This document shows, in pieces, positions 18,033 to 28,012 of a DNA stretch of 64,000 nucleotides (the first letter of the stretch is position 1; each line of letters opens with the position of its first letter). Origin of the DNA: DASXUG01 sp964620425 (GTDB taxonomy: Bacteria; Pseudomonadota; Gammaproteobacteria; Burkholderiales; Methylophilaceae). The notes beneath the pieces are model-generated. The model searched no databases, was not told where the DNA came from, and saw only the letters and a list, made by a program, of their open reading frames with translations. The position numbers were made by a program, and so were the translations under genes. The stretch is from NCBI GenBank assembly GCA_964620425.1, contig CAZUGV010000003.1, forward strand, positions 179,764-243,763. The letters are read 5' to 3'.

Positions 18033-18555
18033 GCCAGTGTTGCGTATGGGCGAGCCACTGTTATTTGAGGTGGCACAACCCATTGAACAGTTTGATACAC
18101 CAGAGTTGCATGCCTTAATTCAAGATATGCAAGACACTATGGCGCATATGCATGGCGCTGGTATTGCGGCACCGCAAATTGGCGTGAGTAAGCGCGTGGT
18201 GATTTTTGGAGTTGGGCATAACCCAAGATACCCAGATGCAGAGCAAGTACCTTATACCGTACTAATTAACCCAGTCCTCAAGCCTATTGGCGAAGATACC
18301 GATGATGCATGGGAGGGGTGCTTGTCAGTACCAGGCATGCGTGGCTTGGTTTCACGTAACAGTCGCCTACATTACACAGGCTTTGATCAATACGGTAATC
18401 TGATCGATCGCTTGGTAAGTGGCTTTCACGCCCGCGTTGTGCAACATGAGTGCGATCATTTGGATGGTGTTTTATATCCCATGCGTATCAATGACTTGCG
18501 AAATTTTGGCTATTCAGAAGTGCTTTTTCCTAATTTGGAAGTAGCAGACGACTAA
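18022..18555 (+). CDS. def: Peptide deformylase
   Basis: The frame is open from 17971, but ATG 18022 gives MPIKPVLRMG, the usual family start, and a 177-residue enzyme. All three motifs are present: GAGIAAPQIG (46-55), EGCLS with C100, and QHECDH with H142, E143 and H146, which bind the metal and catalyse removal of the N-formyl group from new proteins. It overlaps the phosphorylase gene by 11 bases, so the two are translationally coupled. Confidence 0.95.
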   Translation: MPIKPVLRMGEPLLFEVAQPIEQFDTPELHALIQDMQDTMAHMHGAGIAAPQIGVSKRVVIFGVGHNPRYPDAEQVPYTVLINPVLKPIGEDTDDAWEGCLSVPGMRGLVSRNSRLHYTGFDQYGNLIDRLVSGFHARVVQHECDHLDGVLYPMRINDLRNFGYSEVLFPNLEVADD

Positions 18556-18600
18556 AATCCTATGATACAATGTCGTCCTTGTTAATTGACAAGCCCGACT

Positions 18601-18690
18601 GGAAGAGTGGCAGAGCGGTTTAATGCTACAGTCTTGAAAACTGTCGTGGGTTCACGCCCACCGTGAGTTCGAATCTCACCTCTTCCGCCA
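18601..18690 (+). tRNA. tRNA-Ser (anticodon TGA), CCA encoded
   Basis: The acceptor arms ggaagag and ctcttcc pair, the anticodon stem acagt/actgt encloses the loop cttgaaa with anticodon TGA (reads UCA), a long variable arm (cgtgggttcacgcccaccg) marks a class II tRNA, and the T arm gtgagttcgaatctcac is intact. GCCA ends the gene at 18690. The frame on the opposite strand across this gene (GRGEIRTHGG) is an artefact. Confidence 0.96.
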
Positions 18691-18945
18691 ATTTCCCGTT
18701 CTAACACGTCCCATCCAGTTCTAAAACCCTTTAAAAACAAAGACTTAACACTAAAATTCCGTCCTGGCGGGTGTTTTCCCGTCCCATTGTATCCGTGGCA
18801 AAACCTTGGTAACTTTCGTGGCAACTTACTTATATCTTATTGTATTGTCAAAATTTTAAGGAAAATATTGCGCTACAGTAATAGTTGCATGTCGCTAAAT
18901 CTGTTATAAAGGCACGGTACAGGTACTTTATATTGAAGGATGATC

Positions 18946-19482
18946 ATGCGAGAACAAATTGCAGTGTTAGCTGGTGGTTGTTTTTGGTGTGTTGAGCCAG
19001 TTTTTTCGCAATTACAAGGGGTGCAATCTGTTGTTTCTGGTTATATCGGTGGGCATACATTAAATCCTACTTATAAAGCGATTTGTAATGGGGATACTGG
19101 CCATGCAGAAGCTATTTGTATTAAGTTTGATGCTGATTTAATCAGCTTTTCTGAGCTGTTAGGGGTGTTTTTTGTTGCGCACGATCCGACTCAACTGAAC
19201 CGACAGGGAAATGATATTGGCACGCAGTATCGTTCTGCAATATTTTGCCAAAATGATGAGCAGCGTATTGTTGCGGAACAGGTAATTGCTGAGTGTAATG
19301 CTGAACAGTTATGGGGAAGTCCAATAGTGACGGAACTAAATGCTGCCGAAACGTTTTACCCCGCTGAGGATTATCACCAATATTACTATGCGAAGAATCC
19401 AAATCAGCCTTATTGCTTAGCTGTTGCCGCACCTAAAGTGGCTAAAATTCGTGCAAAGTTTGCCAGCAAGTTAAAAGCATAG
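18946..19482 (+). CDS. msrA: Peptide methionine sulfoxide reductase MsrA
   Basis: The active-site motif GGCFWCVE (C12 as the nucleophile) is near the N-terminus, followed by GVQSVVSGYIGGHTLNPTYKAICNGDTGHAEAI and a Tyr/Gln-rich NPNQPYC at the end. The enzyme reduces methionine-S-sulfoxide in proteins. I use ATG 18946 because GAAGGA at 18935-18940 sits five bases upstream of it; ATG 18940 would lie inside that site. The protein is 178 residues. It converges on corA, with 21 bases between the two genes. Confidence 0.95.
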   Translation: MREQIAVLAGGCFWCVEPVFSQLQGVQSVVSGYIGGHTLNPTYKAICNGDTGHAEAICIKFDADLISFSELLGVFFVAHDPTQLNRQGNDIGTQYRSAIFCQNDEQRIVAEQVIAECNAEQLWGSPIVTELNAAETFYPAEDYHQYYYAKNPNQPYCLAVAAPKVAKIRAKFASKLKA

Positions 19483-19503
19483 CGTTTTAATTTTCTCGTT
19501 CAT

Positions 19504-20577
19504 TTAGTGATTGCTGAGCCACTGCCTACGCCAAAATATTAATCCCATGAGGCTTGCGACGGTAAGCATCGCGCCAATTGTCCACCAAAACCCATCGACA
19601 TTTTTTAGCAAAGGCATGACATCGAAGTTCATTCCAAAAATCCCCGTGATGAGTGTTGCCGGCATAAAAAGCATGGTGACTACCGTAAGCGCCCTTACTT
19701 CCATATTGACGCGATTGCTAACGCTGGAAAGGTATATATCCATCATCCCTCCCAGCATATCTCGAAGACTTTCTAGTGACTCAGTGAAGTGGACAGTATG
19801 GTCATACACATCACGTAAGTGCAACATACTGTTTGGGCTAAAGTAGTCATGATCATCACGTAAAATGGCGTTGAGCATTTCTCGTAATGGCCAGACTGCG
19901 CGTCGTAAATCCATGGCAGCCCGTTTCATGAGATGAATTCTACGCAGCATGGTATTGGTGGGTTTACGAAGTAGCACGCCTTCTATGATCTCGCTATCAT
20001 CACTCATTTGCTCTAGCACGTTAAAATAGCGGTCAACGATAATATCGATTAGGGCATATGCTAGATAATCTACGCCTTGCTCGCGGATGTGGCCACGGTT
20101 GCTGCGTAGACGCTCACGAATGGGCTCAAAGCAGCCTGTAGATTGTTCTTGAAATGTGATGAGTACTTGTTTAGTCAGAATAATGCTGACTTGCTCTGAG
20201 CTGATGGTATAGCTTTTACTGTCGTAGTAAAAATTGCGTGTGACGATGAACAGGTAATCATCAAAATGATCCACTTTGGGGCGTTGTTCAGGATGCAGAA
20301 TATCTTCAAGTGTGAGTGGGTGAATATTAAACTTTGTGCCAATCGTTTGAATGAGCTCAGTGTTGTGCAGCCCATGTATATTAATCCAAGTCAGGGCATT
20401 CGTATTGAGTTGTAACTTATCAATATCAATCGGATATAATGAAGATTCGTTGAGTAAGTCAGCATTAAATTGCATCATGCTAACGGTGGCTTGCTTGGTT
20501 TTTACTTCGCCAGTGTGTATCAGCGAACCTGGGGGGAGCCCTGTTTTTTTGCTATGCGATGTAAAGCGTTTTTTCAT
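19504..20577 (-). CDS. corA: Magnesium/cobalt transporter CorA
   Basis: The 357-residue protein has the large N-terminal cytoplasmic domain (HPLTLEDILHPEQRPKVDHFDDYLFIV) and the two C-terminal membrane helices, with the GMN selectivity motif at residues 315-317 in GIFGMNFDVMP. CorA forms a pentameric channel for Mg2+ uptake. No upstream Shine-Dalgarno sequence is clear at the chosen ATG. No regulatory RNA is recognised in the 180 bases before it. Confidence 0.93.
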   Translation of the reverse strand: MKKRFTSHSKKTGLPPGSLIHTGEVKTKQATVSMMQFNADLLNESSLYPIDIDKLQLNTNALTWINIHGLHNTELIQTIGTKFNIHPLTLEDILHPEQRPKVDHFDDYLFIVTRNFYYDSKSYTISSEQVSIILTKQVLITFQEQSTGCFEPIRERLRSNRGHIREQGVDYLAYALIDIIVDRYFNVLEQMSDDSEIIEGVLLRKPTNTMLRRIHLMKRAAMDLRRAVWPLREMLNAILRDDHDYFSPNSMLHLRDVYDHTVHFTESLESLRDMLGGMMDIYLSSVSNRVNMEVRALTVVTMLFMPATLITGIFGMNFDVMPLLKNVDGFWWTIGAMLTVASLMGLIFWRRQWLSNH

Positions 20578-20771
20578 GTTTTTTACAATCGGGATCAGTT
20601 TTAAACAGTAGTTTAACTGATTGCAGCGTGTTACACACGCGAGTAGGCGTACATGTTGATGCGAACATGTAAATTTGCATGTAATATGGGAGACGCTCGT
20701 TTAGAAGGCTTTAAAAAGCGCTATGGGTTGGTATTGTTGGTTGTTGATAATCACTTTTTGTGCTGAATAAA

Positions 20772-23081
20772 ATGCAAATAAAATCAAAAAACTCTTTGCT
20801 TATGTTGTTGCTATTACCCGTGTTGGCTTCAGCCGCAGGCATAGGCAAAATTAATGTTAAGTCCGCACTGGGTGAGCCACTAAATGCCGAGGTCGAGGTT
20901 TTTGTAACGGACTCAAACGAGCTGGATCTAGCCGTTGCGCGCTTGGGAAGTATGCAAGATTACGTCGATGCTGGTATTGCTGATGCTTTTCTCGGTGGTG
21001 TTAATGCAAATATCATTAAAAAAAGTAACGGTCGGTATGCGATAGAGCTGCAAAGTAATCAGGCTGTGAATGAACCATTTTTAGAGTTGTTGGTAAAGTT
21101 GGATACCAAGACTTCAAATTTGATGCGCCAATACACTGTGTTGTTAGACCCACCACTCAGCGCCTTGCACGAGGAATTTAATCAGGATGCTCGTGTTAAT
21201 CCTAATCCGATTAATAAAAAAAACAGTAAAAAAAGCAGGAGTAGCGAAGCCACTCAAGATGATAAACCTTCAGCACAGTTAGGTTTTGAGCAAAACTCAG
21301 CCATAGTGTTTGCTAAGCCGTCAGAAGAAACTGCAAAGCCAGTCAGCGCCAGTTCATCAACGAAAACTGGTACTGCGCGTATTACTGATAGCGGTCAAAC
21401 ATACGTTGCGCAAGCGGGTGATGTGTTCGGTAAAATCGCACAACGTTACCAACCAGAGGGCGTGCCTTTGGTGAAAGTGATGGCTGCTTTTTATGCCTTG
21501 AACAAAAATGCATTTGTTGATGGCGATATGCATAAACTCAAAGCAGGTAGTGAAATTCGTATTCCAGATCAAGAGACTTTGAATAATGCTGGTCAGCTAA
21601 AATCTTCCCATCACGTAGCTAAACAAGATCAATCCCCACAGCCCATCTCTGATGTACCAGCCAAAGAGCCTAAGCCAACCATAACAGAGATAAAAGAGGC
21701 TCGGCTAGAATCAAAACCGCCTGTGGCTGAGATGCTTAAGGCTGAGCCTACTCCAGCAGTCGATAAAAATGTCAGTGAGACTCCGGTTAAAGGGGACTTA
21801 AATTATGTGCTGAAAGTTTCTCCAGGAGATACTTCAGTTAATGTGCATTCGCCTGCACCAGTGCCTAACGCAGATTTAGCTAACACCAGCAAAGATGGCG
21901 CACGCCAAGTGCAAAACGCTGCACCTTCTCAAGCGGGGGGCGCTGAAGGTCAGTCTTTCGCAAATCCATCACAAAATAAAAATGGCTTGGCTGCAGCCGC
22001 AAATAATAGTGGTGTTGAAACTTCATTTGCGCAAACCTTGCAAAATTATTGGATGATCATTTTAATTGTGCTTGGATTATTTTTAATTGCTTTACTTGCT
22101 TGGTTTGGCTATAGCAATAAGCGTGGTGCTAGTCAAAAGTTACGCAATCAATTTAGCCCAATATTCGGTGAGGAAATTTTACCTATTGAACCATCTGTGC
22201 CAGCAAGTTCTTCCGCTTTATCTGGCTTAGGAATGGCTACAAAGCATCAGCAAAAGAACACTGAAAAGCTAGCTGACGCATTGTTGCCTGATACTGTGAT
22301 GAATGAGGAAGAACTAAAACGTGAGTTTTTAGATCAGTCCGCAGAAGCAAACTCCAAACCTGTTGATCCATTGATAGAGGCCGAGTTGTTTATGACATAT
22401 GGTCGTCATCAACAAGCGGAAACGATATTAACTTCAGTCGACACTCCTTATAAATTGGAGTTGTCTTTAGGCTTGCTTAAAATTTATGCAGATCGTAAAG
22501 ATAAAGTGGCATTTGAGCGTATCGTGCATTCAATACACGATGATTTGAATTCAGGCTCGATTGAAGATGCCATGATTTGGAGCAAGGTTGTCGCGTTAGG
22601 GAGTAAGTTTGACCCCGAAAATCCACTTTACATAGGCGCTACTAAGGTGAATAAACTTTCGGCGCGTGAGCGCGCAGCTGCTGCAGAGAAAGCCATGCGT
22701 GAAAATTTAATGCCTTTTGATACAGACACTACAGCTCCACTATCTGGCGTCAATTCGGCCGACGTCACTTCGAACGATCTCAATTCGGTGTCATCTATAG
22801 AATCGTCAAGCCCACAAGTGCCTGATTCTACGGATCAGTTAGATCAAATGCTAGGGGCTGCTGAACCTGAAAAATTCTTTGAGATTGAAGCAACCAATGA
22901 GTTTGAAAATATTAAAGAGCCAGGAAAAACCAACGAGATTGAGTTCACACTTGAGGATTTTAAATTACCCGAGTTATCAACCAAGGTTGTTGATAAGTCT
23001 GTTGCAGCATCTGAAGTGAAAAACACACTAAGTGACGATGATGCTAGTGTGCTATTTTCTAAATTAAAGGATGAAAAGTAA
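20772..23081 (+). CDS. FimV-like LysM membrane protein
   Basis: The N-terminus has a signal peptide and the FimV start (ASAAGIGKINVKSALGEPLNAEVEV). A LysM-like peptidoglycan-binding segment (YVAQAGDVFGKIAQRYQPEGVPLVKVMAAFYALN...IRIPD) follows, then a Pro/Lys linker, a membrane helix (YWMIILIVLGLFLIALLAWFGY) around residue 430, and a cytoplasmic acidic part with TPR-like helices (DPLIEAELFMTYGRHQQAETIL). FimV organises polar machines such as type IV pili. The C-terminal FimV box with DTKLDLARAY is not seen, so this is FimV-like and possibly shortened. GTG 20760 is an alternative start; neither start has a good ribosome-binding site. Confidence 0.8.
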   Translation: MQIKSKNSLLMLLLLPVLASAAGIGKINVKSALGEPLNAEVEVFVTDSNELDLAVARLGSMQDYVDAGIADAFLGGVNANIIKKSNGRYAIELQSNQAVNEPFLELLVKLDTKTSNLMRQYTVLLDPPLSALHEEFNQDARVNPNPINKKNSKKSRSSEATQDDKPSAQLGFEQNSAIVFAKPSEETAKPVSASSSTKTGTARITDSGQTYVAQAGDVFGKIAQRYQPEGVPLVKVMAAFYALNKNAFVDGDMHKLKAGSEIRIPDQETLNNAGQLKSSHHVAKQDQSPQPISDVPAKEPKPTITEIKEARLESKPPVAEMLKAEPTPAVDKNVSETPVKGDLNYVLKVSPGDTSVNVHSPAPVPNADLANTSKDGARQVQNAAPSQAGGAEGQSFANPSQNKNGLAAAANNSGVETSFAQTLQNYWMIILIVLGLFLIALLAWFGYSNKRGASQKLRNQFSPIFGEEILPIEPSVPASSSALSGLGMATKHQQKNTEKLADALLPDTVMNEEELKREFLDQSAEANSKPVDPLIEAELFMTYGRHQQAETILTSVDTPYKLELSLGLLKIYADRKDKVAFERIVHSIHDDLNSGSIEDAMIWSKVVALGSKFDPENPLYIGATKVNKLSARERAAAAEKAMRENLMPFDTDTTAPLSGVNSADVTSNDLNSVSSIESSSPQVPDSTDQLDQMLGAAEPEKFFEIEATNEFENIKEPGKTNEIEFTLEDFKLPELSTKVVDKSVAASEVKNTLSDDDASVLFSKLKDEK

Positions 23082-23506
23082 CTAGGCAGTATTTTTTTAT
23101 GCGGATAGAGTGCTTTATTTAATTTGTTGAATTTATTTATTATTTTCATAACCTTATTCACAATTAGTATGACCCTGCTTCTAAATGGGTATCTGGAGAG
23201 TTGTAGATTAAGTAACGCTCGCCAAATGTACAGAATCTAACCACAATTAACTTTCCCTAATTTGCTTGCGTTTGGCAATATGCAAGGCAGCCAATGTTGC
23301 AGCACATCAAGTGATTCATCTGTCACAAGTTTTAAACATTCGAAACTCTAAATGAGTCTGTTATATTTTGATTGCATACGCTCGCTATCAAAAAGTTTAC
23401 ATTCAACATTGGGCAACATTTCACCTGTAGAATATGGGGGATACTCAGAAGAACTATCCATAATCCTGATGAAAACATTAGGTGCATAAAAACATAAAAG
23501 GTGACT
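23082..23506. other. Gene-free spacer before the RND efflux operon
   Basis: About 425 AT-rich bases separate the FimV-like gene from the efflux operon. No RNA gene, long frame or strong terminator hairpin is visible. It probably carries the operon promoter and possible regulator sites, but I cannot pick out a convincing -35/-10 pair. A minus-strand frame reaching in from the adaptor gene is a shadow. Confidence 0.5.
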
Positions 23507-24865
23507 ATGTCTAAAACAAGCCAACCACGCGTTTTTTCTACTTTTTTTAAATGGATTTTGTTAGCGCTCATTGTCTTTGCATCGGTTTTCTGGTTTTGGA
23601 AACACAATGGTGTTAAGCATGGTGTTAAATTAGATGAATCACAAACACCAGTAGTGGACGATGAGAAACATGGTAAAGATGCAAAGTTTGGTAAGGATTC
23701 AAAGCCCAAACCTGTATCCGTGGCTAAAGTGACTCAAGGCGATGTGAATGTCTATGTAGATGCTTTAGGTACTGTCACGCCACGCAACACGGTGACGGTG
23801 ATTCCCCGTGTCAGTGGTCAGCTTAAAAGCGTGAGTTTTCAAGAAGGGCAAGTGGTCAAGGCGGGAGAGTTGTTAGCGCAGATTGATCCGCAGCCGTTTC
23901 AAGTGGCACTGGCGCAGGCAGAAGGTCAGTTGCTCAAAGACAAAGCGCTACTTGAAAATGCGCTGATTGATTTAAACCGTTACACCATACTCAAAGCTCA
24001 AGATTCTATTGCAGAGCAGCAAGTTGCTACGCAACAATCGTTGGTCAGCCAATATCGTGGCGCGGTCGCGGTCGATCAATCGCAAATCAGCAGCGCGAAA
24101 TTGCAATTGAGTTACTGTCGTATTGTTGCCCCGATTAGTGGGCGTATTGGTTTGCGCCAAGTGGATGCAGGTAATTTATTGCAATCGACAGGCGCGACGG
24201 GTATTGCCACCATTATGCAAATGCAACCCATTACGGCTTTGTTTAGTTTGCCTGAAGATTATTTACCCAAAATCAACGCACACCAAGGAGCGCCATTAGT
24301 CGCGGATGCTTTTGATCGCGCACAAACCGAAAAGCTGGCTACAGGTAAGTTACTCACAACAGATAACCAAATTGATACAACCACTGGCACAATCAAAATG
24401 CGTGCAGTGTTTGACAATAAGGATGGCAAGCTTTTCCCTAATCAATTTGTGAATGTTAAGTTATTGCTAGAGGTGAAAAAAGATGCGCTGTTGATTCCTG
24501 TTTCTGCGCTACAACGTGGTAGAAAAGGCGAGTATGTGTATGTAGTGGATGATAAAAAAACGGTCATCCAAACGCCTGTGAAATCAGGCTATGTCGATGG
24601 CGAGAATGTGGTGATTGAGCATGGCTTAGCTTTGGGACAAGCCGTGGTGATTGACGGTACAGATAAGTTGAAAGATGGCGCTAAAGTGAAGGTGGTGGAT
24701 GCGAGTGCTCAGCAATCGGACGATGCTGATGCTCGCCCGCATAAACATCGCCGTGATGGCACCAAGTCAGAAAGCACGGCGCAAAGTTCAAGCGAGTCGA
24801 GTATTAAGCCAGATGAACAAGACCGCCCACATAAAGGTTGGCAACATAAGCATCCGTCAGAATAA
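23507..24865 (+). CDS. RND efflux periplasmic adaptor, MdtA/MuxA family
   Basis: ATG 23507 is chosen over GTG 23501 because AAAAGGTG lies just upstream, giving 452 residues. A membrane anchor (WILLALIVFASVFWFW) near the N-terminus precedes the lipoyl/hairpin part (VIPRVSGQLKSVSFQEGQVVKAGELLAQIDPQPFQVALAQAEGQL) and the beta-barrel domain (GTIKMRAVFDNKDGKLFPNQFVNVKLLL). The C-terminal tail is unusually His/Lys/Ser rich (PHKHRRDGTKSESTAQSSSESS). It links the two inner-membrane pumps downstream to the outer-membrane channel. Confidence 0.9.
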   Translation: MSKTSQPRVFSTFFKWILLALIVFASVFWFWKHNGVKHGVKLDESQTPVVDDEKHGKDAKFGKDSKPKPVSVAKVTQGDVNVYVDALGTVTPRNTVTVIPRVSGQLKSVSFQEGQVVKAGELLAQIDPQPFQVALAQAEGQLLKDKALLENALIDLNRYTILKAQDSIAEQQVATQQSLVSQYRGAVAVDQSQISSAKLQLSYCRIVAPISGRIGLRQVDAGNLLQSTGATGIATIMQMQPITALFSLPEDYLPKINAHQGAPLVADAFDRAQTEKLATGKLLTTDNQIDTTTGTIKMRAVFDNKDGKLFPNQFVNVKLLLEVKKDALLIPVSALQRGRKGEYVYVVDDKKTVIQTPVKSGYVDGENVVIEHGLALGQAVVIDGTDKLKDGAKVKVVDASAQQSDDADARPHKHRRDGTKSESTAQSSSESSIKPDEQDRPHKGWQHKHPSE

Positions 24866-24873
24866 GGCTGGGC

Positions 24874-27800
24874 ATGAATCCCTCCCGTCTCTTTATTTTG
24901 CGCCCAGTAGCCACGTCTTTATTGATGATGGCGATTTTGATTGCGGGCTTTCTAGCCTATCGTATATTGCCTTTATCTGCACTGCCCGAGGTTGATTACC
25001 CCACTATACAAGTGGTCACTTTATACCCTGGGGCTAGCCCCGACATTATTGCTTCATCCATCACCGCGCCTTTAGAACGGCAGTTTGGGCAAATGCCAGG
25101 GTTGAAGCAGATGTCGTCCACCAGTTCTGGCGGGGCTTCGGTGGTAACGCTGCAATTTAGTCTGAAATCCAAATTAGATGTAGCAGAGCAGCAAGTGCAA
25201 GCGGCAATCAATGTCAGCAGTAACTTTTTGCCGACTGATTTGCCGATGCCGCCCGTGTATAGCAAAGTAAACCCTGCTGATACGCCGATTTTGACTTTGG
25301 CACTCACCTCAAAAACCATGCCGTTGACCGATGTGGAAGATGTTGCTGATACGCGATTGGCGCAAAAAATATCGCAAATTTCAGGGGTGGGCTTGGTGAC
25401 CATCAGCGGTGGTCAACGCCCAGCCGTGCGTGTGCAGGCCAACCCCAAAGCTTTGGCGGCTTACGGGTTGGGCTTGGAAGATTTAAGAACAGCGATTACC
25501 AATAGCAACGTGAGTCAGGCCAAGGGCAGTTTCGATGGGCCAACACGCGCATCCACTATTGATGCGAATGACCAAATCAAAACACCCGAAGAATACAAGC
25601 AAGTGGTGGTGGCGTATCGCAATGGCGCGCCTATTCGGTTAGGCTCTATTGCCAATGTGTTGAGTGATGCCGAGAATATTCGATTGAAAGCGTGGGCGAA
25701 TAATGCGCCTGCGGTTATTTTAAATGTACAGCGCCAACCAGGTGCCAATGTGATTGAAACGGTAGACCGCATTCAGCAGTTATTGCCTAGTTTGCAAGAA
25801 ACCTTGCCTAGCGATATTCAAGTCAACACCTTAACCGACCGCACCACGACTATCCGCGCTTCAGTGCATGATGTCGAGTTTGAACTGATGCTATCCATCG
25901 CATTAGTGGTGATGGTGATTTTTATCTTTCTGCGTAGCGTTGCCGCCACCATTATCCCAAGTGTTGCTGTGCCTTTGTCTTTGGTCGGCACGTTTGGTGT
26001 GATGCATCTGGCAGGGTTTAGTATCAACAATCTCACCTTGATGGCGCTCACCATTGCGACTGGCTTTGTGGTGGATGATGCGGTGGTGGTGATTGAAAAT
26101 ATTTCGCGCTATATTGAGGCGGGTGAATCGCCGCTTGAAGCCGCGCTTAAAGGTGCTAAGCAAATTGGCTTTACCATTATTTCGCTCACTTTGTCGCTCA
26201 TCGCCGTGTTAATTCCCTTGCTGTTTATGGGCGATATTGTCGGGCGCTTATTTAGAGAGTTTGCCATTACCTTGGCGGTGGCAATTCTTATTTCAGCTGT
26301 GGTTTCACTCACGCTCACGCCCATGATGTGCGCAAAGCTATTGCGACATCAACCACAAAATCAGCAACATTGGTTTTACCGTGCGTCGGGTGGTGTGATA
26401 GATAAAATTTCCGCTTTATACGGCAGGCTATTAATGCATGTGCTGAATTTTCAATGGGTGACTTTACTGGTGGCACTGGCGACTTTTGCATTGACAGTTG
26501 CGTTGTACATCATGATTCCGAAAGGCTTTTTCCCCACGCAAGATACTGGCGTATTGCAAGGCATTACCGAAGCACCGCAATCTATTTCATTTTCAGCGAT
26601 GGCGGCTCGCCAGCAAGCGTTAGCGGCAGTTATCTTGAAAGACCCAGCAGTTGAGAGTCTGTCTTCATTTATTGGGGTGGATGGCACCAACACCACGCTT
26701 AATAGTGGACGTATGTTGATTAACCTTAAACCGAAATCACAACGTGCAGATGCACAGACCATCGCCAATCGTTTGCAAAATAAAGTAGAGGATGAAGCTG
26801 GCATTCAGCTATATCTGCAACCTGTGCAGGATTTAACCATAGAGTCACGTGTGAGCCGCAGTCAATACCAGTTTGCGATGGAAGATGCCAACGCGAAAGT
26901 ATTGGCGGCAGGGGTGGAGAAAATGGTACATGTACTCCAATCTTCAAGCGTGTTGAGAGATGTGGCGACCGATGCGCAAAATCAAGGGTTGCAGGCGTAT
27001 ATCGAAATAGACCGTGACGCAGCAAGCCGATTGGGTATTACCACTGCGGCCATTGATAACGCGCTTTATGATGCGTTTGGACAGCGTTTGATTTCTACAA
27101 TTTTTACGCAAACCAATCAATATCGTGTGGTGCTGGAAGTTGCGCCAGAATATCGTAATGGCTTAAAAGCGCTAGACGGTATTTATCTGGCGGCACTCAA
27201 TGCCAATGCTGGCAGTGCTGGCCAAGTGCCTTTGAGTAGCATTGCTAAAATAAGTGAGCGCACAACACCGTTATTGATTAATCATCTTGGGCAGTTTCCC
27301 GCTGCCAATATTTCATTTGATCTTGCTGATGGCGCTGCTCTAAGTGATGCAGTACGTGAAATTAACGCGGCGCAAAAATCACTGAATTTGCCTGCCAGCA
27401 CACAAGTGTTGTTGCAGGGCGCAACGGAGGCATTTCAATCCTCATTATCTAATCAGATATGGCTGATTTTAGCGGCGATTGTCACCATGTATATCGTGCT
27501 CGGCGTGTTGTACGAGAGTTATATCCACCCTCTCACCATTTTGTCCACCTTGCCTTCGGCGGGGGTAGGTGCATTGTTGGGGTTGATGCTATCGGGTAGC
27601 GACTTAGGCATCGTGGGCATTATCGGGATTATCTTGCTCATCGGTATCGTCAAAAAGAACGCCATTATGATGATCGATTTTGCGCTTGATGCCCAACGGG
27701 GGCAGGGAATGTCAGCGCGTGATGCAATTTATCAAGCCTGTTTGCTACGTTTGCGCCCGATATTGATGACTACGATGGCCGCTCTACTCGCTGCGTTGCC

Positions 27801-28005
27801 CCTGATGCTAGGCACTGGCATGGGTTCGGAGTTGCGACACCCACTTGGGCTAACCATGGTGGGCGGTTTGCTGATGAGTCAGTTACTCACGCTATTTACA
27901 ACGCCCGTGATTTATTTGTGGTTTGATGGCATCGCTACGCGTTTTGGATTGGGACGTTTTGGATTGGGTGAGCAAGCCAACAAGCCCAGCACACTAGAAA
28001 CCTGA
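24874..28005 (+). CDS. RND efflux permease, MdtB/MuxB family
   Basis: The 1043-residue protein begins MNPSRLFILRPVATSLLMMAILIAG and shows the two-fold RND layout with twelve membrane helices. The proton-relay Asp pair is in GFVVDDAVVVIENISRYIE of helix 4, and the second half has VLYESYIHPLTILSTLPSAGVGALLGL and IVKKNAIMMIDFALDAQ. A start with AAGG upstream lies eight bases after the adaptor stop. MdtB-type subunits form a heterotrimer with the MdtC-type protein encoded next. Confidence 0.92.
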   Translation: MNPSRLFILRPVATSLLMMAILIAGFLAYRILPLSALPEVDYPTIQVVTLYPGASPDIIASSITAPLERQFGQMPGLKQMSSTSSGGASVVTLQFSLKSKLDVAEQQVQAAINVSSNFLPTDLPMPPVYSKVNPADTPILTLALTSKTMPLTDVEDVADTRLAQKISQISGVGLVTISGGQRPAVRVQANPKALAAYGLGLEDLRTAITNSNVSQAKGSFDGPTRASTIDANDQIKTPEEYKQVVVAYRNGAPIRLGSIANVLSDAENIRLKAWANNAPAVILNVQRQPGANVIETVDRIQQLLPSLQETLPSDIQVNTLTDRTTTIRASVHDVEFELMLSIALVVMVIFIFLRSVAATIIPSVAVPLSLVGTFGVMHLAGFSINNLTLMALTIATGFVVDDAVVVIENISRYIEAGESPLEAALKGAKQIGFTIISLTLSLIAVLIPLLFMGDIVGRLFREFAITLAVAILISAVVSLTLTPMMCAKLLRHQPQNQQHWFYRASGGVIDKISALYGRLLMHVLNFQWVTLLVALATFALTVALYIMIPKGFFPTQDTGVLQGITEAPQSISFSAMAARQQALAAVILKDPAVESLSSFIGVDGTNTTLNSGRMLINLKPKSQRADAQTIANRLQNKVEDEAGIQLYLQPVQDLTIESRVSRSQYQFAMEDANAKVLAAGVEKMVHVLQSSSVLRDVATDAQNQGLQAYIEIDRDAASRLGITTAAIDNALYDAFGQRLISTIFTQTNQYRVVLEVAPEYRNGLKALDGIYLAALNANAGSAGQVPLSSIAKISERTTPLLINHLGQFPAANISFDLADGAALSDAVREINAAQKSLNLPASTQVLLQGATEAFQSSLSNQIWLILAAIVTMYIVLGVLYESYIHPLTILSTLPSAGVGALLGLMLSGSDLGIVGIIGIILLIGIVKKNAIMMIDFALDAQRGQGMSARDAIYQACLLRLRPILMTTMAALLAALPLMLGTGMGSELRHPLGLTMVGGLLMSQLLTLFTTPVIYLWFDGIATRFGLGRFGLGEQANKPSTLET

Positions 28006-28012
28006 TGTTGCC

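Noticed and set aside
18582..18824. Minus-strand frame with GRGEIRTHGG
   Set aside because: It is antisense to tRNA-Ser, a well-known annotation artefact.
20600..20760. Mg2+ riboswitch near corA
   Set aside because: No recognised pairing pattern was found and the region is shared with the FimV-like promoter.
23332..23709. 125-residue minus-strand frame before the efflux operon
   Set aside because: Half overlaps the adaptor gene in antisense; the sequence lacks domain patterns and a start site.
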